A stretch of 64,000 nt of DNA, from the NCBI GenBank assembly GCA_012839565.1, contig DUMZ01000005.1, forward strand, positions 1 to 64,000, read 5' to 3'. Below the pieces are notes generated by a model. That model worked only from the letters and a program-made list of their open reading frames with translations. It did not search any database and was not told the origin of the DNA. This document shows positions 16,061 through 24,022 of this stretch, in pieces. Position numbers and translations under genes: made by a program. Every line of letters starts with the position of its first letter. Position 1 is the first letter of the stretch. Origin of the DNA: Anaerolineaceae bacterium. GTDB lineage: Bacteria; Chloroflexota; Anaerolineae; Anaerolineales; Anaerolineaceae.

Positions 16061-16220
16061 TTGTTATCAACAAATTGTCAAAGCTATGCACAAAATTCAG
16101 TCCCTGCACATGATGATCCCATTCACCTGCTTTCAAAAAAATCTCTTTCAAATTTCCCCATTATTAAAGACTTATTGCCTCAAAATAAAACGAAAGAAAT
16201 AATGAGTAACTTTTTTAGCG

Positions 16221-16226
16221 TATAAT
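16221..16226 (+). promoter_or_regulatory. -10 element for the alpha-oxoamine synthase gene
   Basis: TATAAT about 50 bases before ATG 16276. No clear -35 is seen. AAGGA precedes the ATG. Confidence 0.45.
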
Positions 16227-16275
16227 CGTTCTTAATATATGTAGATCTAGAACAAGGTTATTAAAAAGGATTATT

Positions 16276-17457
16276 ATGGATATTTTCAAGAAATGTTTCG
16301 ATTATCAGGACGTGCGCGTTGCCAAAGCTGCCGGTGTCTACCCCTATTTCCTGCCTCTTGATCGCAACGAAGGCACCGAGATTGTCTATGAAGGCCGCCG
16401 CATCATCATGTGTGGCTCAAACAACTACCTGGGCCTCACCGCCCACCCCCGTGTGAGAGAAGCCGCCATTGAAGCCATCAAAAAATATGGCACCAGTTGC
16501 ACCGGTTCACGCTTTTTGAACGGCAATATGACCATCATCGAAGACCTCGAACGCGACCTGGCAGACTGGGTCGGCATGGATTCCGCCCTGATTTTTTCAA
16601 CCGGTATGCAGGTCAACCTGGGTACGATCAGCGCGTTGGTGGGCAGAGGCGATATCGTTATCCTCGATAAAGAAGACCATGCCAGCATCTATGACGGCGC
16701 GCGCCTGAGCCATGGCAAAATCGAGCGTTTTAGACACAACGACATTGAGCATCTCGAACGGGTGCTAAAAAGCCTGCCCGAACAAGGCGGTCGGCTTCTG
16801 GTGGTGGACGGACTCTTTAGCATGGAAGGCGACATCGCGCCCCTGACTAAAATTATTCCGCTTTGCCAGCAATATGGTGTGCGTTTGATGGTGGATGACG
16901 CGCACGCCATGGGCGTTTTGGGTGGCGGACGTGGCACAGCGGCGCACTTTGGTGTCACCAAAGATGTTGACCTGATCATGTCCACCTTCAGCAAATCATT
17001 CGCCTCGATTGGTGGCTTTGTTGCCGGACAAGCCGATGTGATTGACTACATCAAGCACGTGGCGCGCAGCCTAATTTTCAGTGCCAGTATCCCCCCTGCC
17101 AACGTGGCAACCGCCCATACGGTGCTCAGGATCATGCGCGAGGAACCCTGGCTGGTTGAACAGGTCAACGAAAACGGTCGCTTTATGCGCGAAGGACTGA
17201 CCTCCCTGGGCTTTGATATCGGCACCTCCGAGTCGCCAATTGTGCCAATTATCATTGGTGATGATATGCTCACCTTCAAAACCTGGCGCGATATGTTTGA
17301 TGCTGGCGTGTTTGTCAACCCAGTCATCTCCCCCGCCACCGCGCCCGGTCGCCAACTCTTGCGCACCTCGTATATGGCATCGCACACCCAGTCGCAACTC
17401 GAGCAAGTGCTGGATATCTTTGAAAAAATCGGCAAGCAAAACGGCTTGATTGGTTAA
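16276..17457 (+). CDS. Alpha-oxoamine synthase family PLP enzyme (KBL / BioF / serine palmitoyltransferase-like)
   Basis: A 393-residue fold-type I PLP enzyme of the alpha-oxoamine synthase family, which condenses an amino acid with an acyl-CoA and releases CO2. Visible features are GSNNYLGL near residue 56, GTSCTGSRFLNG near 75, EDHAS (about residue 135, cofactor-stacking His), VDDAHAMGVLG near 209 and STFSKSF with the Schiff-base Lys240. Candidates are glycine C-acetyltransferase, 8-amino-7-oxononanoate synthase, or a serine palmitoyltransferase-like enzyme making sphingoid bases. The N-terminal extension and the MCGSNNYLGL context lean towards the last, but the call is not secure. It is monocistronic with its own promoter and terminator. 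Confidence 0.88.
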   Translation: MDIFKKCFDYQDVRVAKAAGVYPYFLPLDRNEGTEIVYEGRRIIMCGSNNYLGLTAHPRVREAAIEAIKKYGTSCTGSRFLNGNMTIIEDLERDLADWVGMDSALIFSTGMQVNLGTISALVGRGDIVILDKEDHASIYDGARLSHGKIERFRHNDIEHLERVLKSLPEQGGRLLVVDGLFSMEGDIAPLTKIIPLCQQYGVRLMVDDAHAMGVLGGGRGTAAHFGVTKDVDLIMSTFSKSFASIGGFVAGQADVIDYIKHVARSLIFSASIPPANVATAHTVLRIMREEPWLVEQVNENGRFMREGLTSLGFDIGTSESPIVPIIIGDDMLTFKTWRDMFDAGVFVNPVISPATAPGRQLLRTSYMASHTQSQLEQVLDIFEKIGKQNGLIG

Positions 17458-17474
17458 AGTTTTGCTTTTTGATA

Positions 17475-17515
17475 GACACAAAAACACCCCGTTTGGAGTG
17501 TTTTTGTGTCTTTCT
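17475..17515 (+). terminator. Intrinsic terminator after the oxoamine synthase gene
   Basis: Perfect 13-bp arms GACACAAAAACAC / GTGTTTTTGTGTC (17475-17487 and 17498-17510) followed by a T-rich run. Confidence 0.85.
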
Positions 17516-17615
17516 CAATAATAAATAAAGCTCCCAACAAACAGGGTCTAACGTAACAATGTTTCATCACCATTTTTCGCATTTCCACACCCGCTTGTGG
17601 TAAACTATCTGAGTT

Positions 17616-17690
17616 ATGGAAACACAAACAACCATCGGAAGCGAGACCATCTGCTCTGACGATACGCCAGAGCCTGCAAGTATTTGCTAA
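17616..17690 (+). CDS. Candidate leader peptide upstream of the Mg transporter pair
   Basis: A 24-codon ORF, ATG 17616 to TAA 17690, encodes a peptide starting METQTTIGSE with the acidic/proline cluster DDTPEP at residues 15-20. No ribosome site is visible. A -10-like TAAACT at 17601-17606 would make the transcript leaderless or nearly so. The stop lies five bases before one strand of an antiterminator-like stem. In E. coli mgtL an acidic/proline-rich leader peptide destabilises ribosomes at low Mg2+ and opens the downstream transporter gene. That this ORF works the same way is an inference; it may not be translated. Confidence 0.4.
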   Translation: METQTTIGSETICSDDTPEPASIC

Positions 17691-17694
17691 TCCG

Positions 17695-17752
17695 CTGTAA
17701 GCCTCCTTTCCACGGTCGGTTTACAGGGGAATAGCAACCACCGTGGTTTTCT
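17695..17752 (+). promoter_or_regulatory. Mutually exclusive stems: candidate attenuator
   Basis: CTGTAAgCC (17695-17703) can pair with GGtTTACAG (17718-17726). The alternative is CCACGGT-GGTT (17710-17720) pairing with AACC-ACCGTGG (17736-17746), followed by TTTTCTT as in a terminator. The two structures share bases, so only one can form. Confidence 0.5.
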
Positions 17753-17782
17753 TCCACAAATACAACGATTAAGAGGTGACTT

Positions 17783-19048
17783 ATGATTTATTTAAGCAAC
17801 TTGCTAAACCAGAAAGTCTGGGATGCTTTTGGTCATGTCGTCGGCCACGTGGAAGATATCCTCGTCAGCCATACCGACCAGCCCATGCCTCCCATCGATG
17901 CTATCCTGCTCAAACACAGCAAGAGCGAGGTGCGCCTTGTGGATGGTTCGCTCATCGCCACCCTTTGGCCCAGCCTCACACTGAGTGTTGACTTGCGCCA
18001 GCTCAAAGCTTACCAGCCCCATGGACACGAACTTCACCTCAAACAACGCGTCCTCGACCAGCAAATTGTTGACACCGAGGGCAAACGCCTGGTGCGGGTC
18101 AACGATGTGGTTATCGCGCGCAAAAATCAACAGTTTTTGGTAACCGGTGTGGATGTTGGTGTTCGCGGGCTTTTGCGCCGATTGGGTCTGGACACCCCCG
18201 CGAAGTTCCTCGCCAAGACCTTCAAGTTCAAACTCAATAGTCAAATCATCGCCTGGGAAGACGTTGCCAGCATCGAACATGATGACCCTTTACGCCTTAA
18301 AGTATCCCAGGAACGTCTGGTGCAAATGGAGCCCGTGGATATCGCTGCCATTCTTGACAGTTTAGACCACCACACCAGCAAAGCCTTGCTGGAAGGTTTT
18401 GATGATGAAATCCTTGCCGATACCCTCGAACAAAGCTCTTTTGAAGTGCAACAAGCCGTTTTGGCAGCCATGGAACCGGAACGCGCCGCGGACGTGCTTG
18501 AGGAAATGGATCCTGACGAAGCCGCGGACCTTTTGGCGGAACTCGACGACGAACACAGCGAGCAATTGCTGAGCCTGATGGAAGACGAAGACGAAATTGA
18601 GATGCGCCAACTGCTGGCTTACCCCGAAAACAGCGCGGGCGGCATCATGACCACCGAGTTTGCCTGGGTTCCGGGCGAGTTCAACGTGGAGCAAGCCCTC
18701 ACCCACCTGCGCACATCCGAAGAAGCCAAAGAAGATGAGTTTATGTACTATCTCTACATTTTGGACAATGATGAAAAGCTGGAAGGCGTGGTGAGCTTGC
18801 GCGACCTTGTTACCGCACCACTTGATAAGTCTCTACAGGACTGGGCTGATGATGACGTCGTGCATGTTGAACCCCTGACCCACCAAAACGAAACCGCTTA
18901 TTTGGTGGCGAAGTATGATCTCATGGCTATCCCGGTCATTGACCCCGAAAGTCATAAAATGTTGGGCATCGTCACCGTTGACGACGCGCTGGACACCGTC
19001 CTGCCCACCGCATGGAAGAAACGCCTGCCCAGATTCGCAGGAAAATAA
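17783..19048 (+). CDS. MgtE-type cytosolic regulator: PRC-barrel, MgtE N-domain and CBS pair
   Basis: A 421-residue soluble protein with a PRC-barrel-like N-terminal half, a helical MgtE N-domain (about residues 185-290, with repeats such as LEEMDPDEAADLL) and two CBS domains (about 300-405). The MgtE membrane domain is absent. In MgtE the N-domain and CBS pair sense cytosolic Mg2+ and gate the channel. Here the sensor half is separate and is followed 15 bases later by an NRAMP-type transporter, so it probably gates that protein. AGAGGTGA precedes ATG 17783. The leader carries the candidate attenuator described above. Confidence 0.88.
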   Translation: MIYLSNLLNQKVWDAFGHVVGHVEDILVSHTDQPMPPIDAILLKHSKSEVRLVDGSLIATLWPSLTLSVDLRQLKAYQPHGHELHLKQRVLDQQIVDTEGKRLVRVNDVVIARKNQQFLVTGVDVGVRGLLRRLGLDTPAKFLAKTFKFKLNSQIIAWEDVASIEHDDPLRLKVSQERLVQMEPVDIAAILDSLDHHTSKALLEGFDDEILADTLEQSSFEVQQAVLAAMEPERAADVLEEMDPDEAADLLAELDDEHSEQLLSLMEDEDEIEMRQLLAYPENSAGGIMTTEFAWVPGEFNVEQALTHLRTSEEAKEDEFMYYLYILDNDEKLEGVVSLRDLVTAPLDKSLQDWADDDVVHVEPLTHQNETAYLVAKYDLMAIPVIDPESHKMLGIVTVDDALDTVLPTAWKKRLPRFAGK

Positions 19049-19063
19049 CGAAAGGAGCATAAA

Positions 19064-20326
19064 ATGAAGGACACTATCAAGAAAAAACGCCCGGTATGGC
19101 TTAGCAAATTCATTTTCTTGCTCAGCATTCTTGGTCCGGGTTTAATAACCGCCAGTGCAGATAACGACGCACCTGGCATCGCAACCTATTCAGTGGCTGG
19201 CGCGACCTATGGCTACAAACTGATTTGGGTTATCCTCGTGATTACAATCGGCGAAGTGGTCATCCTTGAGATGGCAGCGCGTATGGGTGCGGTCACTGGT
19301 AAAGGCACCGCGGACCTTATTCGCGAACGCTTCGGTGTGAAGATTTCCACCCTGGCCATGTTGCTGTTAATCGTTGCTAACCTTGCCACCACCGTCGCAC
19401 AGTTCGCCGGTGTTGCCGCGGCGGGTGAACTCTTTGGCATCAGTCGCTACATTAGCGTACCGATTGCCGCGGTTGTGATGACTTTTATCGTGCTCAAAGC
19501 GGAATATAAGTATGTCGAGCGTGTGCTTTTGGTTTTGTGTTTGGCGTCGCTCAGTTATGTCGTGGCTGTTTTCACCGTCAAACCCGACTGGGCAGCCATC
19601 GGACAAGCCATCATCCGCCCCCAAATTGAACTTTCGGGAGATTTCCTGGTCACGATGCTGGCTGTCATCGGTACTACCATCACCCCCTGGGCCATTTACT
19701 ACCTGCAAGCCTCGGTAGCTGACCGCGGTGTTGATATGAAAGAATATCGCTACACACGCCTGGATGTCAGCTTTGGTTCTGCCTGGGGCAATGTCATCTC
19801 AGCCTTTATCCTCATCGTTACCGCAGCCACGCTCTATGTGAACGGCGTAGCGGTGAACGACGCCAAAGATGCTGCCCTGGCACTGCAACCTTTGGCTGGG
19901 GAAGCTTCAAGCATTTTGTTCTCGGTTGGGCTCCTGGGCGCGTCGTTGTTGGCTGTCTCGGTTTTGCCCCTGTCAACCACCTACGCCTTTTGCGAAGCAT
20001 ACGGCTTTGAACGCGGGCTCAACCGCAAGGTGAAAGAAGCGCCTGTATTCTATGGCATGCTCATTGCGATTATGGCTATCAGCTCACTGGTGGTACTCAT
20101 TCCAAACGCCCCGCTCTTCCAAATGATGATTCTTTCGCAAACCCTGAACGCCATGCTTTTGCCCGTTTTACTCATCCTGGTACTTAAACTCGCTAACAGC
20201 AAAGAAATTATGGGTAAATACACCAACTCCAAACTGACCAACATCCTGGCGATCGGCATAACGCTATTGATTGTTGTCGTCACCATCGCGCTCTTCTTTG
20301 AGCCATTGTTGAACAAGATATTTTAG
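19064..20326 (+). CDS. NRAMP-related divalent metal transporter, probably Mg2+-type (NRMT)
   Basis: A 420-residue membrane protein of the SLC11/NRAMP family with about 11 helices. The first-helix metal site reads SADNDAPG instead of the usual DPGN. The sixth-helix segment reads TTITPWAIYY where Mn/Fe transporters have an Met-Pro-His motif. Loss of that methionine, which selects for transition metals, is a hallmark of NRAMP-related magnesium transporters such as the one characterised in Clostridium acetobutylicum. The MgtE-domain protein immediately upstream supports Mg2+ as substrate. Annotation as MntH would probably be wrong. AAAGGAG precedes the ATG. Confidence 0.88.
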   Translation: MKDTIKKKRPVWLSKFIFLLSILGPGLITASADNDAPGIATYSVAGATYGYKLIWVILVITIGEVVILEMAARMGAVTGKGTADLIRERFGVKISTLAMLLLIVANLATTVAQFAGVAAAGELFGISRYISVPIAAVVMTFIVLKAEYKYVERVLLVLCLASLSYVVAVFTVKPDWAAIGQAIIRPQIELSGDFLVTMLAVIGTTITPWAIYYLQASVADRGVDMKEYRYTRLDVSFGSAWGNVISAFILIVTAATLYVNGVAVNDAKDAALALQPLAGEASSILFSVGLLGASLLAVSVLPLSTTYAFCEAYGFERGLNRKVKEAPVFYGMLIAIMAISSLVVLIPNAPLFQMMILSQTLNAMLLPVLLILVLKLANSKEIMGKYTNSKLTNILAIGITLLIVVVTIALFFEPLLNKIF

Positions 20327-20345
20327 ACAAGCTGGCTGTAACGAT

Positions 20346-20380
20346 AAATCCCCAGAGTTTCATGCTGGGGATTTGTGTTT
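20346..20380 (+). terminator. Intrinsic terminator after the NRAMP-related gene
   Basis: Perfect 10-bp arms AAATCCCCAG / CTGGGGATTT (20346-20355, 20365-20374) followed by GTGTTTT. Confidence 0.85.
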
Positions 20381-20513
20381 TAAAAAGTAAATAAAACTAA
20401 TTGATGCTCAAAAAAGGATTGTCTGCGAAAAAAGCACTGAATAATTTGTTCTCTTTGTCACTTTTCAGAAATTTTCGTCTTTAATTAAGTGAGGTACCTC
20501 GACAGGAGTGAGA

Positions 20514-21077
20514 ATGCAGTCTGATAAACAAACAGCAGATTCAACAGAAATCAACAGTGAAGAGGAAATAGTATTGTTGGTTAAACAAGATATTAGGAAC
20601 TTTCCTTTGCTCTATGACAGATATGTTGATCAAATTTATAAATACTTTTTATCCAGAGTTCAAAACCGCGAAATCGCTGAAGATTTAACTTCTGAACTGT
20701 TTTTCACTATATTAAAGAACTTTAATAAATATAAGCACAAAGGTTATTTCCGCGCTTGGATGTATAAAATTGCACAAAATCTGTTTTACAGACAATTGCA
20801 AACGCCATCTCAACCTGCCATTGAAGATTTCGAATATGTACCTTCAACAAAATCTCTTCCTGAACAAAATGCTATTGAAAAGGAAAGAATTTCTAAAGTT
20901 CGGCAATTTATCCTGGAGGATTCAGATTTAAATCAAGAAATTTTGAGACTACGCTTCGTTGCGGAATTAAAGTTTTCAGAAATAAGCATGCTTATTGGAA
21001 AATCTGAATCAGCCACAAAAAAGCATTTCTATCGGCTTTTAGAAAGAATAAAGGAATTTGTGGAGAATGAAAAATGA
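20514..21077 (+). CDS. ECF-type RNA polymerase sigma factor
   Basis: A 187-residue sigma factor. Region 2 includes FPLLYDRYVDQIYKYFLSR, the DLTSELFFTILKN segment and FRAWMYKIAQNLF. Region 4 is a helix-turn-helix (LRLRFVAELKFSEISMLIG, then KSESATKKHFYRLL). ATG 20514 has GGAG five bases upstream; an in-frame GTG at 20508 overlaps that site and is less likely. The gene overlaps the next by four bases (ATGA), the usual layout of sigma/anti-sigma pairs. The coding DNA is visibly richer in A and T than the neighbouring genes. Confidence 0.9.
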   Translation: MQSDKQTADSTEINSEEEIVLLVKQDIRNFPLLYDRYVDQIYKYFLSRVQNREIAEDLTSELFFTILKNFNKYKHKGYFRAWMYKIAQNLFYRQLQTPSQPAIEDFEYVPSTKSLPEQNAIEKERISKVRQFILEDSDLNQEILRLRFVAELKFSEISMLIGKSESATKKHFYRLLERIKEFVENEK

Positions 21078-22534
21078 ACACAATTGAAAACATACCATTA
21101 GAAAAAACTATTGCTTTGGCTATGGATGAACCCGTACCAAATAATGGATTCAAATATCGTTTGAGATCAGAGTTAAATTCAGCTGTTTTGAGAAAAAGTA
21201 CACAAGCAAGATTTTTCTCTCTAAAATTAAAACCAGCCTTAATAACTCTGACCGTTGTAGCAGCTATCGCCTTGGTTTTCTTAAATCCGAAAATCGTTAG
21301 TGGCATTCGCGCGTTTCTTTCTTTTATACCAGGCATAGGCATAACACAAACAGAACCTGGCAACTATATCGTTAATCCCCAAGAAGCAACATTAATGGAA
21401 GGCGTCTCTTTTCAGGTCTCTAAAGGTGTCGCTACGGGTCAAAACATTACTTTGCTCCTGGAAGTAAAAGGGCTGACAGAAGAAATGCTCTTCACATCAG
21501 ATGAACACTCCAGATTTCCTGAAGTTGTCTATTCGCTTGAAATCAACCAAGCAAACACATTGGAATTGCAAGAAAAGAGTGCCCGTTGGAATGGTGATTC
21601 AGGCTACGAAATAAAACTTGTTTTTCCAGCAACAGATAAAAACTTAAGTAGAGCAACCTTAAGTTTGAATCACACACCGTTTGCTAATCCTGATTTAAGC
21701 CCAAATAACATTACTATACCGATTGTTTTTAAAGAAATAACTGACCCTGATTTTGCACTACCAGTTATTGATATTCAAACGACCCCATATCTTCCAGCCC
21801 CGTTGACCTATTCAAGCAAGCAAACCGATGAGAATATTCCAGCTTCACCAACACAAATCCGTGAGAAAACACAATTTATCAGTACAGAAGATATGTATTG
21901 CGCGGAAATTCATCACATGATACAAGAACAGGATGGCACAATTCTATTAGGTCGCATATATTGGGCAGATGAATCAGCGAAAATGCCGCGGTTTTCACCT
22001 CTTTCAGTTGAATTGAAAGATGAAAATGGGAATATTATTCAAACAAGCTATTTCAACACACAGGATGATATACCAACAAGCACCGATATGTGGTTGCCAT
22101 GGAGCTTAAAGACTACTCAGCCTTTGGTTAGCGGTAAATATTACCTTGCTTTCAATGGACTAACCGTGCGAGTGTTTACAGATGAAAAAATCGTTTTACC
22201 CGATTCAATCATCTCTAATTCTAAGCAACCTGGAGAATATACACTTGATATCAATATCAATGGGATAAGAATGTCTCTGTCAGAAATCAGTTTTTCAAAA
22301 ACAACTGATGGAAGCCATTTGTCATTCATTGTTCACTCCGACAGTCAAGTAGAAAGTTTGACCTTGTTCCACGAAAAACTAAGAAACATGGATATTTCAC
22401 AAATAGACATAAAAAAATTCACGGTCAATGTAGGCTTTTCAGATGTCATTGATCTCAAAGATGGAAGCCTGGTTATTACAAGCATTGACTTTCATCTAAG
22501 TGAAGCGATACAGCTAGAGTTTTTGATACCCTAA
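21074..22534 (+). CDS. Putative single-pass membrane anti-sigma factor with large extracytoplasmic domain
   Basis: A 486-residue protein with a cytoplasmic segment of about 53 residues, one membrane helix (about 54-72, LKPALITLTVVAAIALVFL) and an outer domain of about 400 residues containing beta-rich DUF4179-like sequence. It is coupled to the ECF sigma gene by a 4-base overlap, so an anti-sigma role is the simplest reading. No classical zinc anti-sigma motif is visible, so this rests on gene order and topology. Like the sigma gene it is A/T-rich compared with its surroundings. Confidence 0.7.
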   Translation: MNTIENIPLEKTIALAMDEPVPNNGFKYRLRSELNSAVLRKSTQARFFSLKLKPALITLTVVAAIALVFLNPKIVSGIRAFLSFIPGIGITQTEPGNYIVNPQEATLMEGVSFQVSKGVATGQNITLLLEVKGLTEEMLFTSDEHSRFPEVVYSLEINQANTLELQEKSARWNGDSGYEIKLVFPATDKNLSRATLSLNHTPFANPDLSPNNITIPIVFKEITDPDFALPVIDIQTTPYLPAPLTYSSKQTDENIPASPTQIREKTQFISTEDMYCAEIHHMIQEQDGTILLGRIYWADESAKMPRFSPLSVELKDENGNIIQTSYFNTQDDIPTSTDMWLPWSLKTTQPLVSGKYYLAFNGLTVRVFTDEKIVLPDSIISNSKQPGEYTLDININGIRMSLSEISFSKTTDGSHLSFIVHSDSQVESLTLFHEKLRNMDISQIDIKKFTVNVGFSDVIDLKDGSLVITSIDFHLSEAIQLEFLIP

Positions 22535-22560
22535 GAAAAGTTTGTCATAAGTATAAGCAG

Positions 22561-22604
22561 GTGAAGCAAACGATTTGTACAAGAGATTTGCTTCACTTGC
22601 ACTT
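22561..22604. terminator. Bidirectional terminator-like hairpin
   Basis: Perfect 10-bp arms GTGAAGCAAA / TTTGCTTCAC (22561-22570, 22587-22596) around TTGTACAA, with a T run on the plus side. It lies between the convergent anti-sigma and cobU genes. Confidence 0.6.
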
Positions 22605-22605
22605 T

Positions 22606-23157
22606 TTACAGTTCTTTGATTACCATCGGAATGCCCGCCACCATAAAGACAACTTTTGTGGCGACTTTTGCCAGGCGTTGATTAGCCCGCCCTAACTCAT
22701 CACGATAGTAACGCGAAAGCGCGTTGGGTGGCACAAGCCCCAAACCAACTTCGTTGGAGATAAGCATCCAGCTCGCGTCCTGCTTGTGCCAGGCATCAAT
22801 CAAAGCCTCAATCTCTGCCTGCATCGCATTTTGATAATCCATCTCAACAACGGGTTCCGGCAAGCTAAACAAAACATTGCTCGCCAGCATGGTAACACAA
22901 TCCAGCAAAACCCAGCCCTGCGGCCTGGCTGCTACAATCGCCTGTCCCACATTCAGCTGAGCTTCAAGCGTTTGCCAGTGCGCGGGTCGGCTGGCACGGT
23001 GTTTTTGAATGCGACTGCGCATTTCTTCATCGCCCGCGGTAGCCGTCGCCACAAAAAGCACGTCCCGCGTGCAGGTTTCAAGCTGACTTTGCGCCCAGTC
23101 CGATTTTCCACTGCGCGCGCCACCCAGCACCAATACCAGCTCTTTTTTCGCGCTCAT
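22606..23157 (-). CDS. cobU: Adenosylcobinamide kinase / adenosylcobinamide-phosphate guanylyltransferase
   Basis: A 183-residue bifunctional CobU/CobP enzyme. It phosphorylates adenosylcobinamide with NTP, then transfers GMP to give AdoCbi-GDP. The P-loop GGARSGKSDWAQ is near residue 12. HRASRPAHWQT contains the His that carries GMP. LDCVTMLASN and ISNEVGLGLVPPNALSRYYRDELGRANQ are family landmarks. ATG 23157 is chosen over 23208 because AGGGG precedes it and the longer reading runs into cbiR. It is the last gene of cobT-cobS-cbiR-cobU. Confidence 0.95.
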   Translation of the reverse strand: MSAKKELVLVLGGARSGKSDWAQSQLETCTRDVLFVATATAGDEEMRSRIQKHRASRPAHWQTLEAQLNVGQAIVAARPQGWVLLDCVTMLASNVLFSLPEPVVEMDYQNAMQAEIEALIDAWHKQDASWMLISNEVGLGLVPPNALSRYYRDELGRANQRLAKVATKVVFMVAGIPMVIKEL

Positions 23158-23158
23158 T

Positions 23159-24016
23159 TCAGCCCCTGCTTTCGTAAAGGTCGCGGTGATACTTGGCGGG
23201 TTTGGCACTTTCGCCTGATTGCGCCTGCCAGCTAAGCCCCAGTTGTGCCAAAGCGAGATTGAGCTGCGTTAACGAACCGCTAAAATCTTCTTCATTGAAA
23301 ACTTCTATTGTCATCACGCCATCAAAACCCGACTGATGAATAACAGTTAATACGCGCTTGAGCTCTTCAAGCGGCACATGTCTTAAGGACTTATGGTCAC
23401 GCTCCGCCACGCCATGAATATGCAAAACCCTGGCGCGGTGAATATGTTTTTCGAGATAGGCCACCGCGTCGTGCCCTTCAAGCCAGAGATGTCCGATATC
23501 AATGCAGCGGCTAAACGTATTTCCCTCAAAAACATCATCGATAAAATCAACTGGATAATTATCAAGGTTCTCAATTGCCAAAAGGTGTGGTTCGCCAACC
23601 CATTCGCTCAGCTGATTGAGCGAGAGTTCAGCCTTTTTCAGCCAATCCGCCTTGCTCTGTTTGCCCGCCAAACGCTCGCGCCCTTCAAGGTGCAAAACGT
23701 AAGCCCAGGGTTCCAGTCCCAGGGTGCAGTCAATCGCCTTTTTGGCTTTTATAAAGGATACATCGCGCAAGCCGGCATCTTCAGCCAGATTCAAATCCAG
23801 GGGCAAATGCACGGTATAGGTCATGCCATTCTGCTGTGCCAGCGATGCCAGTGCCGCCTGTTGTGCGGGGGTCAGCAAGTTACTCGGCCCATCATCTACC
23901 TCGAACAGAACAAGCTCAATGTCATCTGTCTTGCCACCCAAATAACGCACGTTGGGGATAATATCATCCGGAATAATATATGATGTCGTTCCAATTCGAA
24001 AATTAATATTCTCCAT
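23159..24016 (-). CDS. cbiR: CbiR-like cobamide-remodelling phosphodiesterase
   Basis: A 285-residue TIM-barrel protein of the AP-endonuclease-2 / xylose-isomerase-like superfamily with the metal-site motifs HLPLDLNL, VLHLEG, LLAIENLDN, CIDIGHLWLEG and VLHIHG. CbiR, characterised in Akkermansia muciniphila, hydrolyses the nucleotide-loop phosphodiester of imported cobamides so that a new lower base can be installed. Placement between cobS and cobU, in an operon also carrying cobT, fits that role well. The name rests on context plus fold; a generic sugar isomerase is the less likely alternative. The stop lies one base before the cobU ATG. Confidence 0.83.
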   Translation of the reverse strand: MENINFRIGTTSYIIPDDIIPNVRYLGGKTDDIELVLFEVDDGPSNLLTPAQQAALASLAQQNGMTYTVHLPLDLNLAEDAGLRDVSFIKAKKAIDCTLGLEPWAYVLHLEGRERLAGKQSKADWLKKAELSLNQLSEWVGEPHLLAIENLDNYPVDFIDDVFEGNTFSRCIDIGHLWLEGHDAVAYLEKHIHRARVLHIHGVAERDHKSLRHVPLEELKRVLTVIHQSGFDGVMTIEVFNEEDFSGSLTQLNLALAQLGLSWQAQSGESAKPAKYHRDLYESRG

Positions 24017-24022
24017 AAAACC

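Noticed and set aside
17581-17782. M-box (Mg2+) or yybP-ykoY (Mn2+) riboswitch before the MgtE-domain gene
   Set aside because: GCGAGACC and GGGGAATAGC are present, but in the reverse of the yybP-ykoY order, and the M-box core is missing; the leader ORF plus alternative stems explains the region better.
22606-23235. Longer starts for cobU, kal, kdd and the thioesterase
   Set aside because: In each case the extra residues run into a neighbouring gene or leader element and a later start has a clear ribosome site.
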